DNA of 12,837 bases from the NCBI GenBank assembly GCA_030425785.1, contig JAUHYJ010000037.1:1-12837 (forward strand). Reading direction: 5' to 3'. This DNA comes from Acidimicrobiia bacterium. GTDB taxonomy: Bacteria > Actinomycetota > Acidimicrobiia > Acidimicrobiales > Ilumatobacteraceae. Shown piece after piece: positions 5,562 to 12,106 of this stretch. Positions within the stretch are counted from its first letter, which is position 1. Each line of letters begins with the position of its first letter. Position numbers and translations under genes: made by a program. The notes under the pieces are model-generated. The model ran no database searches, was not told the origin of the DNA, and worked only from the letters and a program-made list of their open reading frames with translations.

Positions 5562-6854
5562 TCAGCCGGTCATGATCTCGTGCAGGAGCGGTTCGAGCTC
5601 CGACATCAGCCCGCCGACGGCCGACCCGTCGGCCTCGACCACGAGGTACGCGCCGTAGCCGTCGTCGAGGTCGAGCCACGGTGTGGCCCCGTAGGCGCCG
5701 GGGTCGCGGATCCGGCCGGTCTCGCGATCGACCCACCACCCCATGCCGTAGCCCGGGTTGCTCGGCCCGGCCTCGCCGTACGCCGCGAGCACCCGGTCCT
5801 CGTGCATCCGGTCGACGGCCGCTGCGGACATGACCCGTCCGTCGGGGCACTCGCCACCACGGAGGTGCATCAGCAGCAGTTGGGCATAGTCGGGCGCGTC
5901 GATGTAGGCGCCGCCCTCCATGTGCGGGTTCTCGGTCGGTTCGAGCGCCTCGACGTCGAAGTTCGACGGGTAGGTGAAGCCGCCGGCGTCGAACCAGTGA
6001 TTGGTGAAGCCGAGCGACTCGACGCCGCACGGCTGGACGTAGATCTCGTCGATCAGCTGCGACCACGACCTACCCGACACCGTCTCGGCGACCGCTCCGG
6101 CGACCTGCCACTGCACGCCGCCGTACCGGTACTCGGTGTCGGGCGGGACGATGTCAGCGTCGTCGTCGGGCGTCGTGAACGCCTCCTCGCCGCACTCCTC
6201 GAGCTCACGCTCGGCGAGGAACTGGCAGACATACGGTGGGTAGGCGGGGTTCGGGCCGAGCCCGACGAGACCCGAGCTGTTCGACACCAGCTGGGCGACG
6301 GTGATGTCGGGGTTGCCCGACCCCCACTCGACCGCATCGGCAACCGGGGCGTCGATGTCGAGCAGGCCATCGTCGTGGAGCTTCATGAGCACGCCGGCCG
6401 TGATCATCTTCGACGACGACGCGATGAGCGACACGCGGTCGGCGTCGAACTCGCCCCAGTACTCCTCGTACACGATGCCGTCGTCGCGATCGACCACGAC
6501 GAGCCCGGCGCCGTTCAGACCCTGTTCGTCGACGTGGTCGGCGACGAGCGGACCGATCGCCGAGAAGTCGCGCCCGCCTGCGGCGACCGTGGTCGGTGTG
6601 ATCGTGGCCGGTGTGATCGTGGTCGGTGTGATCGTGGCCGGTGTGATCGTGGTCGGTGCGATCGTGGTCGGTGCGATCGTCGTCGCGCTCGTTGCGGGTT
6701 CCGTCGTCGCGGGCATCGTCGTCGCTGGTGGCGCCCCGGTGGTCGACGCCGATGACGAGGGCGTCGCAGCCTCGATGGCCGGGTCGGCCGGGTCGTCGCT
6801 GCATGCGGCGGCCACGAGCGCGAGCACAATCACGGAAGACCCGAGTCGAAGCAT
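5562..6854 (-). CDS. Lipoprotein serine hydrolase, class C beta-lactamase fold, with Thr/Pro repeat linker (first copy)
   Basis: This 430-residue paralogue of the following gene is predicted to be anchored outside the membrane. The signal peptide ends LVAAAC with lipidated Cys at 18. Residues about 22-94 form a Ser/Thr/Pro/Ala-rich linker, including a run of 5-residue repeats of the TTIAP/TTITP/ATITP type, likely a flexible spacer through the cell wall. The catalytic domain begins near 96. SxxK is S146-K149; YGG at 244-246 replaces YxN; DPGAYG replaces the HxG region. Cysteines at 210, 221, 276 and 336 match the twin. By hand alignment 84 of 104 residues around the nucleophile are identical in the two copies, so they arose by tandem duplication. 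The ATG at 6852-6854 is the first that gives a proper signal peptide. Esterase, D-aminopeptidase-like or peptidoglycan activity are all possible. Confidence 0.85.
   Translation of the reverse strand: MLRLGSSVIVLALVAAACSDDPADPAIEAATPSSSASTTGAPPATTMPATTEPATSATTIAPTTIAPTTITPATITPTTITPATITPTTVAAGGRDFSAIGPLVADHVDEQGLNGAGLVVVDRDDGIVYEEYWGEFDADRVSLIASSSKMITAGVLMKLHDDGLLDIDAPVADAVEWGSGNPDITVAQLVSNSSGLVGLGPNPAYPPYVCQFLAERELEECGEEAFTTPDDDADIVPPDTEYRYGGVQWQVAGAVAETVSGRSWSQLIDEIYVQPCGVESLGFTNHWFDAGGFTYPSNFDVEALEPTENPHMEGGAYIDAPDYAQLLLMHLRGGECPDGRVMSAAAVDRMHEDRVLAAYGEAGPSNPGYGMGWWVDRETGRIRDPGAYGATPWLDLDDGYGAYLVVEADGSAVGGLMSELEPLLHEIMTG
6585..6689. repeat. 15-bp tandem repeat inside the hydrolase linker
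   Basis: Seven 15-bp units run from 6585 to 6689. The middle five (6600-6674) are near-perfect copies of GATCGTGGYCGGTGY and the end ones are degenerate. The first middle units alternate C and T at one position, giving a 30-bp higher-order pattern that points to duplication of a two-unit block. The unit length is a multiple of three, so copy changes would only lengthen or shorten the Thr/Pro linker by five residues. Confidence 0.9.
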
Positions 6855-6909
6855 CGTGCACTTCTATCGCAGACAGCTCCGGCCGACGACGCGGGCCGCC
6901 GAGTGATCA

Positions 6910-6925
6910 TCTGACTAAAGTCAGA
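6910..6925. promoter_or_regulatory. Palindrome over the probable -10 box of the MarR-GNAT gene
   Basis: TCTGACT and AGTCAGA are exact reverse complements around AA (6917-6918). A TAAAGT hexamer (6916-6921) within it lies 7 nt before the ATG at 6929, the spacing of a leaderless actinobacterial promoter. No convincing -35 is visible. MarR proteins bind such short palindromes, so autoregulation is likely. The 74-bp divergent gap means the hydrolase operon might be controlled from it too. Confidence 0.6.
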
Positions 6926-6928
6926 GAA

Positions 6929-7816
6929 ATGTCCGACGTGGAGCTGACGCTGCGCCGATTCAACCGGTCGTTCACCCAGCGCATCGGGGTGCTCGACAGC
7001 TCGTTCCTCGGTTCCGGGCGTCCCCTCGGCGAGGCCCGGCTCCTGTTCGAGATCGGCGCCGCCGAGCGTGTGACGACGCTCGAGCTCCGACACCGGCTCG
7101 GCCTCGACTCGGGGTACCTGAGCCGATTGTTGCGCGCCCTCGAGTCGGATGAGCTCGTCGTCGTCGCCCCCGATCCGGACGACGGCCGACGGCGCGTCGT
7201 CGACCTGACGGCGGCCGGTCGGCAGGCCTGGGACGAGCTCGACGCGCGGTCCGACGAACTGGCGACCGCGCTCGTGTCGCCGCTCACCGAACGGCAGCGG
7301 GCCGAGCTCGACCGTGCACTCGAGACGGCGCGTCGCCTGCTCGAGGCCGCGACCGTGCGGTTCGACGTCGTCGACCCCGAGTCGACCGACGCGGTCACGG
7401 CGATGTCGACCTACTTCGCCGAGCTCGACGAGCGCTTCACCGGCGGGTTCGACCCGGGCGACACCCTCACGGCCGACGCCGAGTCGATGCGGGCACCCCA
7501 CGGCCGGTTCGTCGTCGCACGCGCGGACGCAACCGTCGTCGCGTGCGGCGGCATCGTCCGGATCGACGACGACACCGCCGAGATCAAGCGGATGTGGGTG
7601 GCCGAGGGTTGGCGCGGCCTCGGCCTGGGCGGCCGGATGCTCGCCGATCTCGAGCACCGCATCGAGGCGATGGGCGCCGCCCGCATCGTGCTCGACACGA
7701 ACGCCGTCCTGACCGAGGCGATCACCATGTACGAGCGGCACGGCTACCGGCCGACCGACCGCTACAACGACAACCCGTACGCACAGCGCTGGTTCACCAA
7801 GCCATGCCGCAGCTGA
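6929..7816 (+). CDS. MarR-GNAT fusion: winged-helix regulator with C-terminal N-acetyltransferase
   Basis: The 295-residue protein has a MarR-type winged helix (about 1-140; LRHRLGLDSGYLSRLLRAL is the recognition region and DPDDGRRRVVDLTAAG the wing). A GNAT acetyltransferase domain follows (about 145-290) with the acetyl-CoA motif region VAEGWRGLGLGGRML. Such fusions are known in actinobacteria and other phyla; the acetylated substrate is generally unknown. The ATG at 6929 is chosen because the MarR domain starts there (MSDVELTLRRFNRSF) and because a palindrome and -10-like box sit directly upstream. Reading further upstream in frame would run back into the divergent hydrolase gene. It is divergent from the serine hydrolase pair and convergent with the cfa-like operon. 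Its last 17 codons are repeated downstream as a fossil. Confidence 0.85.
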   Translation: MSDVELTLRRFNRSFTQRIGVLDSSFLGSGRPLGEARLLFEIGAAERVTTLELRHRLGLDSGYLSRLLRALESDELVVVAPDPDDGRRRVVDLTAAGRQAWDELDARSDELATALVSPLTERQRAELDRALETARRLLEAATVRFDVVDPESTDAVTAMSTYFAELDERFTGGFDPGDTLTADAESMRAPHGRFVVARADATVVACGGIVRIDDDTAEIKRMWVAEGWRGLGLGGRMLADLEHRIEAMGAARIVLDTNAVLTEAITMYERHGYRPTDRYNDNPYAQRWFTKPCRS

Positions 7817-7953
7817 TCACCCCACCGCAACGCCGTCGTCCGATCACGCGAGCACGAACTACAACGACAACCCGTACGCACAGCGCTGGTTCACCAAGCC
7901 GTGCCGCAGCTGATCACCACCGCAACGCCGTCGTCCGATCACGCGAGCACGAG
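7762..7953. repeat. 97-bp tandem duplication spanning two convergent gene ends
   Basis: Copy 1 is 7762-7858 and copy 2 is 7859-7953. They differ by an A/G change at a Pro codon (CCA versus CCG), a 2-nt indel in a C-run (after GATCAC) and an A/G at the last position. Both copies hold the last 17 codons plus stop of the MarR-GNAT gene and the last few codons of the cfa-like gene. Before duplication the two stop codons were about 25 bp apart. The junction shares only the bases CT. Confidence 0.92.
7860..7913 (+). pseudogene. Fossil C-terminus of the MarR-GNAT gene
   Basis: Seventeen codons plus TGA identical in protein sequence to the end of the MarR-GNAT gene (YNDNPYAQRWFTKPCRS) lie in frame-less isolation within the second copy of the duplication. 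There is no start codon or ribosome site. It is a by-product of the duplication and is not expected to be translated. Confidence 0.85.
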
Positions 7954-9273
7954 CTGGACGAGTCGGCAGTGGCGCTCGAGGAACGCGGCCTCGCAATAGG
8001 CGAAGTAGAACCGCCACAGACGCTGGAATCGCTCGTCGAGGCCGAGGGCTGCGACCTCGTCGATGCGTTCGTCGAAGGTCGCGCGCCAGCGGCGCAGCGT
8101 CTCGGCGTAGTGCTCGGTCAGATCGTCGACCCGGGCGACCCGCAACGACGTCGCCCGTTCGGCCGACGCCTCGATCGCCGCCACCGAGGGCAGGAAGCCG
8201 TTCGGGAACACGAAGCGGCGGATGAAGTCCTCGGTGTTCTTGGCGCGTTCCCACCGGTCGTCGGGGAGGCAGATCGCCTGCAGCGCGACCCGACCACCGG
8301 GGCGCAGCGACCGCTCGATCGTGGCGAAGTACTCGTCGTAGTCGCGCCAGTCGACCGCCTCGATCATCTCGATCGACACGACATGGTCATAGCTGCCGCT
8401 GAGGTCACGCCAGTCGTCACCGAGCAGGGTCACCCGGTCGGCGAGCCCTGCGGCGTCGACCCGGGCGGTCGCCTCGGCGAGCTGCTCTTCGGAGATGGTC
8501 GTCGTCGTGACCCGGGCGCTGCGTTGGCCGGCCGCTCGGATGGCCATGCCGCCCCAGCCGGTGCCGATCTCGAGCAGGTGATCGCCGGCCTCGACGCCGA
8601 GCAGATCGAGCAGCCGGTCGTACTTGTGGCGGCTCGCGTCGGCGAGCGACATCTCGTCCGCGGCGAACACCGCCGACGAGTACGTCATCGTCTCGTCCAA
8701 GAAGAGCTCGAAGAACGAGTTGCCGATGTCGTAGTGGGTGCCGATGTCCTCGCGATTGCGCTCACGGGTGGCGCGTGGGAGGCGTCGGCGAACGGCGTCG
8801 GTGACCGGTCCGGCGGCTCGCTGTACCCGGTTGCGGAGCCGGTCGATCGTGGCCAGGTTCCGGATCGCGAACTGCACGACGGCCACGGGGTCGTCGCTCG
8901 TCCACCAGCCCTCGAGGTAGCCGCGGCCGAGACCGATCGAGCCCTCCCGGACGATCGCCGCGTACGCGCGCTCGTCGGTGACGGTGACGTGCGCGACGAT
9001 CTCGACCTCGTCGAGGTGCTCGGCGCCGTAGTGACGTCGCACCTCGGCGCGATGCCCGGGCCGCTCGTCGACGACCAGGCGTTCGCACCTCGCGCGAGAC
9101 AGCAGGGCTCGGGCCGCCGCGGCGGCGATGCGGGTCGTGGGGCCCGGGCGCGTCGCCACGTCGCGATCGACGTGGCGGAGCAACCGCTCGGCACGGACGA
9201 CCCGCGCCGGGCCGTCGCCGGCCGCCGGTTCGACGTCGAGATGGCTGATGTCGGGGAGGTCGATGGTGGTCAT
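7939..9273 (-). CDS. Cyclopropane-fatty-acyl-phospholipid synthase-like methyltransferase
   Basis: Members transfer a methyl(ene) group from S-adenosylmethionine to the double bond of unsaturated acyl chains in membrane phospholipids. The 444-residue protein has an N-terminal domain, then IGTHYDIGNSFFELFLD (177-193), the SAM-binding LLEIGTGWGG (233-242) and a family-typical C-terminus. Where classical CFA synthases have YSCA, this one has YSSA (198-201), a feature of divergent subfamilies. The product may therefore be a methyl-branched or methyl-unsaturated chain, not a cyclopropane; this is inference. The ATG overlaps the DUF1365 stop by 4 nt (ATGA), so it is the last gene of a coupled four-gene operon. 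The stop lies inside the second copy of a 97-bp duplication. Actinobacterial relatives include enzymes of 10-methyl fatty acid synthesis. Confidence 0.88.
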   Translation of the reverse strand: MTTIDLPDISHLDVEPAAGDGPARVVRAERLLRHVDRDVATRPGPTTRIAAAAARALLSRARCERLVVDERPGHRAEVRRHYGAEHLDEVEIVAHVTVTDERAYAAIVREGSIGLGRGYLEGWWTSDDPVAVVQFAIRNLATIDRLRNRVQRAAGPVTDAVRRRLPRATRERNREDIGTHYDIGNSFFELFLDETMTYSSAVFAADEMSLADASRHKYDRLLDLLGVEAGDHLLEIGTGWGGMAIRAAGQRSARVTTTTISEEQLAEATARVDAAGLADRVTLLGDDWRDLSGSYDHVVSIEMIEAVDWRDYDEYFATIERSLRPGGRVALQAICLPDDRWERAKNTEDFIRRFVFPNGFLPSVAAIEASAERATSLRVARVDDLTEHYAETLRRWRATFDERIDEVAALGLDERFQRLWRFYFAYCEAAFLERHCRLVQLVLA

Positions 9274-10136
9274 GACGCGGAGGAACGCTTTCGGGGGTGG
9301 GGGACGAACGGCACCCGCTTCAGCCAGAGGCGCAACGCCTCCCAGTGGATGCCGGCGGAGACACGGTGGGACGACAGGGGGCGGCGCCGCAGTGTGGCAC
9401 CGAGCTGCGCCCGATCGGCGGGACGGCGATCGACCCGCAGGGCGGTCGACACGATGGGCTCGTCGGCCTCGGGCGCGACGACGTCGATGCCGAGCTCGAC
9501 CCGGACGCCGTCGTGGCGCAGGCGGACGTCGTAGCGATACCCCTCGTGGAGGAACGGTGAGACGTGCAGCACCTTGTCGGTCGTCGAGACCAGGTGATCG
9601 CCGTCACGACGGAGCACGATCGGATAGCGGTGGCGCTCCTTCCAGGGGGTGTTCGTGACCTCGAGCACGGCCGCGACCGGGTCGGCACCGGCGACCGCAG
9701 GATCATCGGCGTCGTTGTCGGTGTCGACGTCCCACACCAGGTAGACCGTGATCGGGTTGAACAGCCACCCCCACCTGCGGACTTGGGTGAGCATCCGCAC
9801 CGGACCGGCCGGACGGCGACCGAGCGCGTCGGTCACGTCGCGGCGCGCCGCATCGACCAGCGAACCGGTCGAGTCGGTGCCGTAGTCCTGCCGCCGGAAC
9901 CGTGCGGGAGCGGGTCGGCGGGCCGACCAGAGCGGGTGCCCGGCGCAGAGCTCGTCGGGTCGGTCGGGATCGAGCCACACGTAGGCGACGTCCTGGGTGA
10001 ACTCGTGCACCGTCGGCCGCGATCGGCGGTGCCACACCTCGCCGTCGCACACGGCCGCGCGTCCGGGCAGGAGCGGAGAGCACGGCGCGACGGTCGACGG
10101 CGGCGTCAACACGTCGACCATGATCGCGGATGCCAT
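9270..10136 (-). CDS. DUF1365 family protein
   Basis: This 288-residue protein matches DUF1365, a family with no settled biochemical function that is commonly encoded beside an FAD-dependent amine-oxidase-like protein and a CFA-synthase-like methyltransferase. Recognisable parts are WHRRSRPTVHEF near residue 35-46, RRWGWLFNPITVYLVWD, VTNTPWKERHRYPI and the KVLHVSPFLHE stretch. The ATG at 10134-10136 is 5 nt after the upstream stop, with GGAGGG 8 nt before it; a second in-frame ATG at 10121 is possible but less well placed. The frame is open far upstream, but that is antiparallel coding bias overlapping the FAD gene. A role in modifying or handling unsaturated acyl chains is suggested only by gene company. 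Confidence 0.85.
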   Translation of the reverse strand: MASAIMVDVLTPPSTVAPCSPLLPGRAAVCDGEVWHRRSRPTVHEFTQDVAYVWLDPDRPDELCAGHPLWSARRPAPARFRRQDYGTDSTGSLVDAARRDVTDALGRRPAGPVRMLTQVRRWGWLFNPITVYLVWDVDTDNDADDPAVAGADPVAAVLEVTNTPWKERHRYPIVLRRDGDHLVSTTDKVLHVSPFLHEGYRYDVRLRHDGVRVELGIDVVAPEADEPIVSTALRVDRRPADRAQLGATLRRRPLSSHRVSAGIHWEALRLWLKRVPFVPHPRKRSSAS

Positions 10137-10141
10137 CGAGG

Positions 10142-11497
10142 TCACCCTCCGATCGACGTCTGGTCGGATGTGCCGGCCGACGCAGGACCGACGGTCGAGT
10201 GCGGCCAGTCGACACCGATCCGGTGGCAGACCCGGAGACCCGACACCATCCCGTCCTCGTGGAAGCCGTAGCCCCACCAGGCACCACAGAAGTGAACCCG
10301 ATCGGCGCCGTCGATCTCGTCGAAGTGCGTCTGGGCCTCGACCGCGTCGGCGTCGAACACCGGGTGGGCGTACTCCGTCGACATCAACACCGTCGACGGG
10401 TCGATGTGCTCGTCGCTGTTCAGGCTGACCAGGTAGCGCCGGCTGCCCGGCAGGTGCTGCAGCGCCGTCATGTCGTACGTGAGCGTGGCCTCGCGTTGGG
10501 CCGCGTCCCGACGGTCGTAGTTCCACGCCGACCACGCCCGCTCGACAGGCGGCAGCAAGGACGTGTCGGTGTGCAGGGTCGCACGGTTCGGCTGGTAGCC
10601 GACCGCACCGAGCACCTTCTGCTCGACCGGGGACGCATCGGCGAGCATCGCCAGCGCCTGATCGCTGTGGGTGGCGAGCACGACGCGGTCGAATCGCTGG
10701 ACCCGGCCGAGCGACGACACGAGGACGCCGTTCGAGTCGCGACAGATCGACGTGACCGGCGACGAGGTGCGGATCTCGCCGGGGAAGCGGCGGGCGATCG
10801 CGTCGACGTACACGCGACTGCCCCCGGGGATCGTGCGCCATTGCGGGCGATCGCCGACGCTGAGCAGGCCGTGGTGGTCGAGGAATCGGAACAGACTCCT
10901 GGCCGGGAACTCGGCGAACCGTGACGGATCGGACGACCAGACGGCGGCGCCCATCGGGATCAGGTGGAGGTCGACGAACTCGTCCGACAGGCCGAGGTCG
11001 TCGAGCACGTCTGCGAGCGACCGCTCGTCGGCCGGGTCGTCGAGCACGGCCCGCGCCGCACGATAGAAGCGCGGCACGTCGCGCAGGATCCGCCACATGG
11101 CCGGGCGAACGACGTTCCGACGCTGCGCGAACATCGTGTTCGGGTTGGTCGCCCGGTACGCGAGCCCATGGGTCGGCGAGGTCGGGTCGCGGTCGGTCAC
11201 GCCGAAGCTCATCTCGGTGTCGATCGTCGCCACGCCGAGCTCGTCGAACAGGGCGACGAGGTTCGGGTAGTTGCGGTCGTTGTGGACGATGAAGCCGGTG
11301 TCGACCGCCAGCGGGCCGGCGGTCGGGTCGTCGACCTCGACGGTGTTCGCGTGCCCTCCGAGGCGGGGGGCAGCCTCGTAGAGCACGACGTCGTGGTGCG
11401 GTCCGAGCACGTGTGCGCACGTGAGCCCGCTGATGCCCGAACCGACGATCGCGATGCGTTCGCGACCCGTCGCGTCGACACCCGACCGCTCGGCCAT
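10142..11497 (-). CDS. FAD-dependent amine-oxidase-like oxidoreductase
   Basis: A 451-residue flavoprotein of the NAD(P)/FAD-binding amine oxidase-like group. The dinucleotide fold is at the N-terminus: IAIVGSGISGL (15-25, GxGxxG at 19-24), the acidic end of strand 2 at E41, then RLGGHANTVEV. A C-terminal FAD contact region reads FCGAWWGYGFHEDGMVSG. In other bacteria these proteins are encoded with DUF1365 and CFA-like genes, for example in the singlet-oxygen-responsive gene set of Rhodobacter (recalled, not checked). Desaturation or dehydrogenation of an acyl chain is an attractive but unproven role. The ATG overlaps the preceding TGA by one base (TGATG), so translation is likely coupled. 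No signal peptide is seen. Confidence 0.87.
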   Translation of the reverse strand: MAERSGVDATGRERIAIVGSGISGLTCAHVLGPHHDVVLYEAAPRLGGHANTVEVDDPTAGPLAVDTGFIVHNDRNYPNLVALFDELGVATIDTEMSFGVTDRDPTSPTHGLAYRATNPNTMFAQRRNVVRPAMWRILRDVPRFYRAARAVLDDPADERSLADVLDDLGLSDEFVDLHLIPMGAAVWSSDPSRFAEFPARSLFRFLDHHGLLSVGDRPQWRTIPGGSRVYVDAIARRFPGEIRTSSPVTSICRDSNGVLVSSLGRVQRFDRVVLATHSDQALAMLADASPVEQKVLGAVGYQPNRATLHTDTSLLPPVERAWSAWNYDRRDAAQREATLTYDMTALQHLPGSRRYLVSLNSDEHIDPSTVLMSTEYAHPVFDADAVEAQTHFDEIDGADRVHFCGAWWGYGFHEDGMVSGLRVCHRIGVDWPHSTVGPASAGTSDQTSIGG

Positions 11498-11937
11498 CAG
11501 CGCTGCGTTCCGTCCAGCACGCGCAGCAGGCCCCGATTCGCCCGCTCGCCGATCTTGTCGAACTGCTTCTGGAACAACGGATCGACGAGCGAGAGCGGCC
11601 CGTTCAGTTCGACGTTCGCGTCATAGGTGACGAGCGAACCATCACCGTCGGGCACCACCGTGATGGTGTCGACCGACGTGATGAGCCAGTTCTTCGCCCG
11701 GGCCGTGATCGACCGGGGCGCGTCGTAATCGGTCGTGCGGTAGTGGAACGTCATGGTGCCGACGGGTGCGTCGAAGAAGACGTCGAACTCGGCGTCGGGC
11801 CCGCCGCCGTTCCCGGACGTCTGGTCCACACGCTCGATGCTCGGGTCCCACTCGGCGAAGTTGCGGAGGTCGGCCATGTAGGCGAACGCGTCCTCCACGG
11901 ACCGTGGGCTGGCGATGGTGGTGACGTACTTGGCCAT
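11497..11937 (-). CDS. SRPBCC (START/Bet v 1-like) family protein
   Basis: A 146-residue protein of the SRPBCC superfamily, which forms a helix-grip fold with a hydrophobic ligand pocket. The start reads MAKYVTTIASPRSVEDAF, followed by a YMADLRNFAEWDPSI stretch typical of polyketide-cyclase/lipid-transport-like members. It ends in a long helix (FQKQFDKIGERANRG). The ATG at 11935-11937 is preferred over an in-frame ATG at 11989-11991, because the domain starts there and the extra N-terminal residues look non-native. As first gene of the operon it may bind the lipid substrate or product of the enzymes encoded downstream; the ligand is unknown. I found no convincing promoter in its upstream 169 bp. 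Confidence 0.82.
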   Translation of the reverse strand: MAKYVTTIASPRSVEDAFAYMADLRNFAEWDPSIERVDQTSGNGGGPDAEFDVFFDAPVGTMTFHYRTTDYDAPRSITARAKNWLITSVDTITVVPDGDGSLVTYDANVELNGPLSLVDPLFQKQFDKIGERANRGLLRVLDGTQR

Positions 11938-12070
11938 GGGTGCGCTGTGTCCTGTCTCGGGGTCGAGGGTGCGCCGGTGGGGTGCCCGCACGCCCTGCCG
12001 GCGAAACGTCTACCCGGTGTTCGGAGCCGGGACCGTCGCCGGATGCATGAACGTCGGCGCGACCCGAAAG

Positions 12071-12100
12071 TTGCGTCGCGCACCGATGTGCGCTGATCAT
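12071..12100 (+). promoter_or_regulatory. Possible promoter with inverted repeat before ligC
   Basis: GCGCAC (12078-12083) and GTGCGC (12088-12093) are exact reverse complements around CGAT. They lie between a TTGCGT (12071-12076) and a GATCAT (12095-12100) separated by 18 nt. If these are -35 and -10 boxes, transcription would start close to the ATG at 12107 and the palindrome would be an operator in the spacer. The -10 match is poor, so this is tentative. The rest of the 169-bp gap (11938-12106) shows nothing else clear. Confidence 0.35.
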
Positions 12101-12106
12101 GGAACC

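Noticed and set aside
6585..6689. CRISPR-like or satellite array
   Set aside because: Units are 15 bp with no spacers and keep the reading frame of a lipoprotein linker.
5178..6755. A long plus-strand frame (525 codons) with a repetitive CDRGR-type region
   Set aside because: It is antisense to the two serine hydrolase genes; the repeat is the Thr/Pro linker read from the other strand.
4436..6854. Antibiotic-resistance beta-lactamases
   Set aside because: Only SxxK is canonical; YxN and K/HxG positions differ and both proteins look like surface lipoproteins of the wider serine-hydrolase group.
9270..11420. The DUF1365 frame extended upstream to 716 codons as a fusion protein
   Set aside because: The extra N-terminal part overlaps the FAD gene and is Arg/Ala-rich shadow sequence; a Shine-Dalgarno and ATG at 10136 give the normal family length.
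11990..12060. Promoter for the SRPBCC-led operon, including TAGACG (12007-12012, minus strand) and a TGATC-type stress-sigma motif near 12095
   Set aside because: No -10/-35 pair with acceptable spacing; the stress-sigma pattern fails at its second half.
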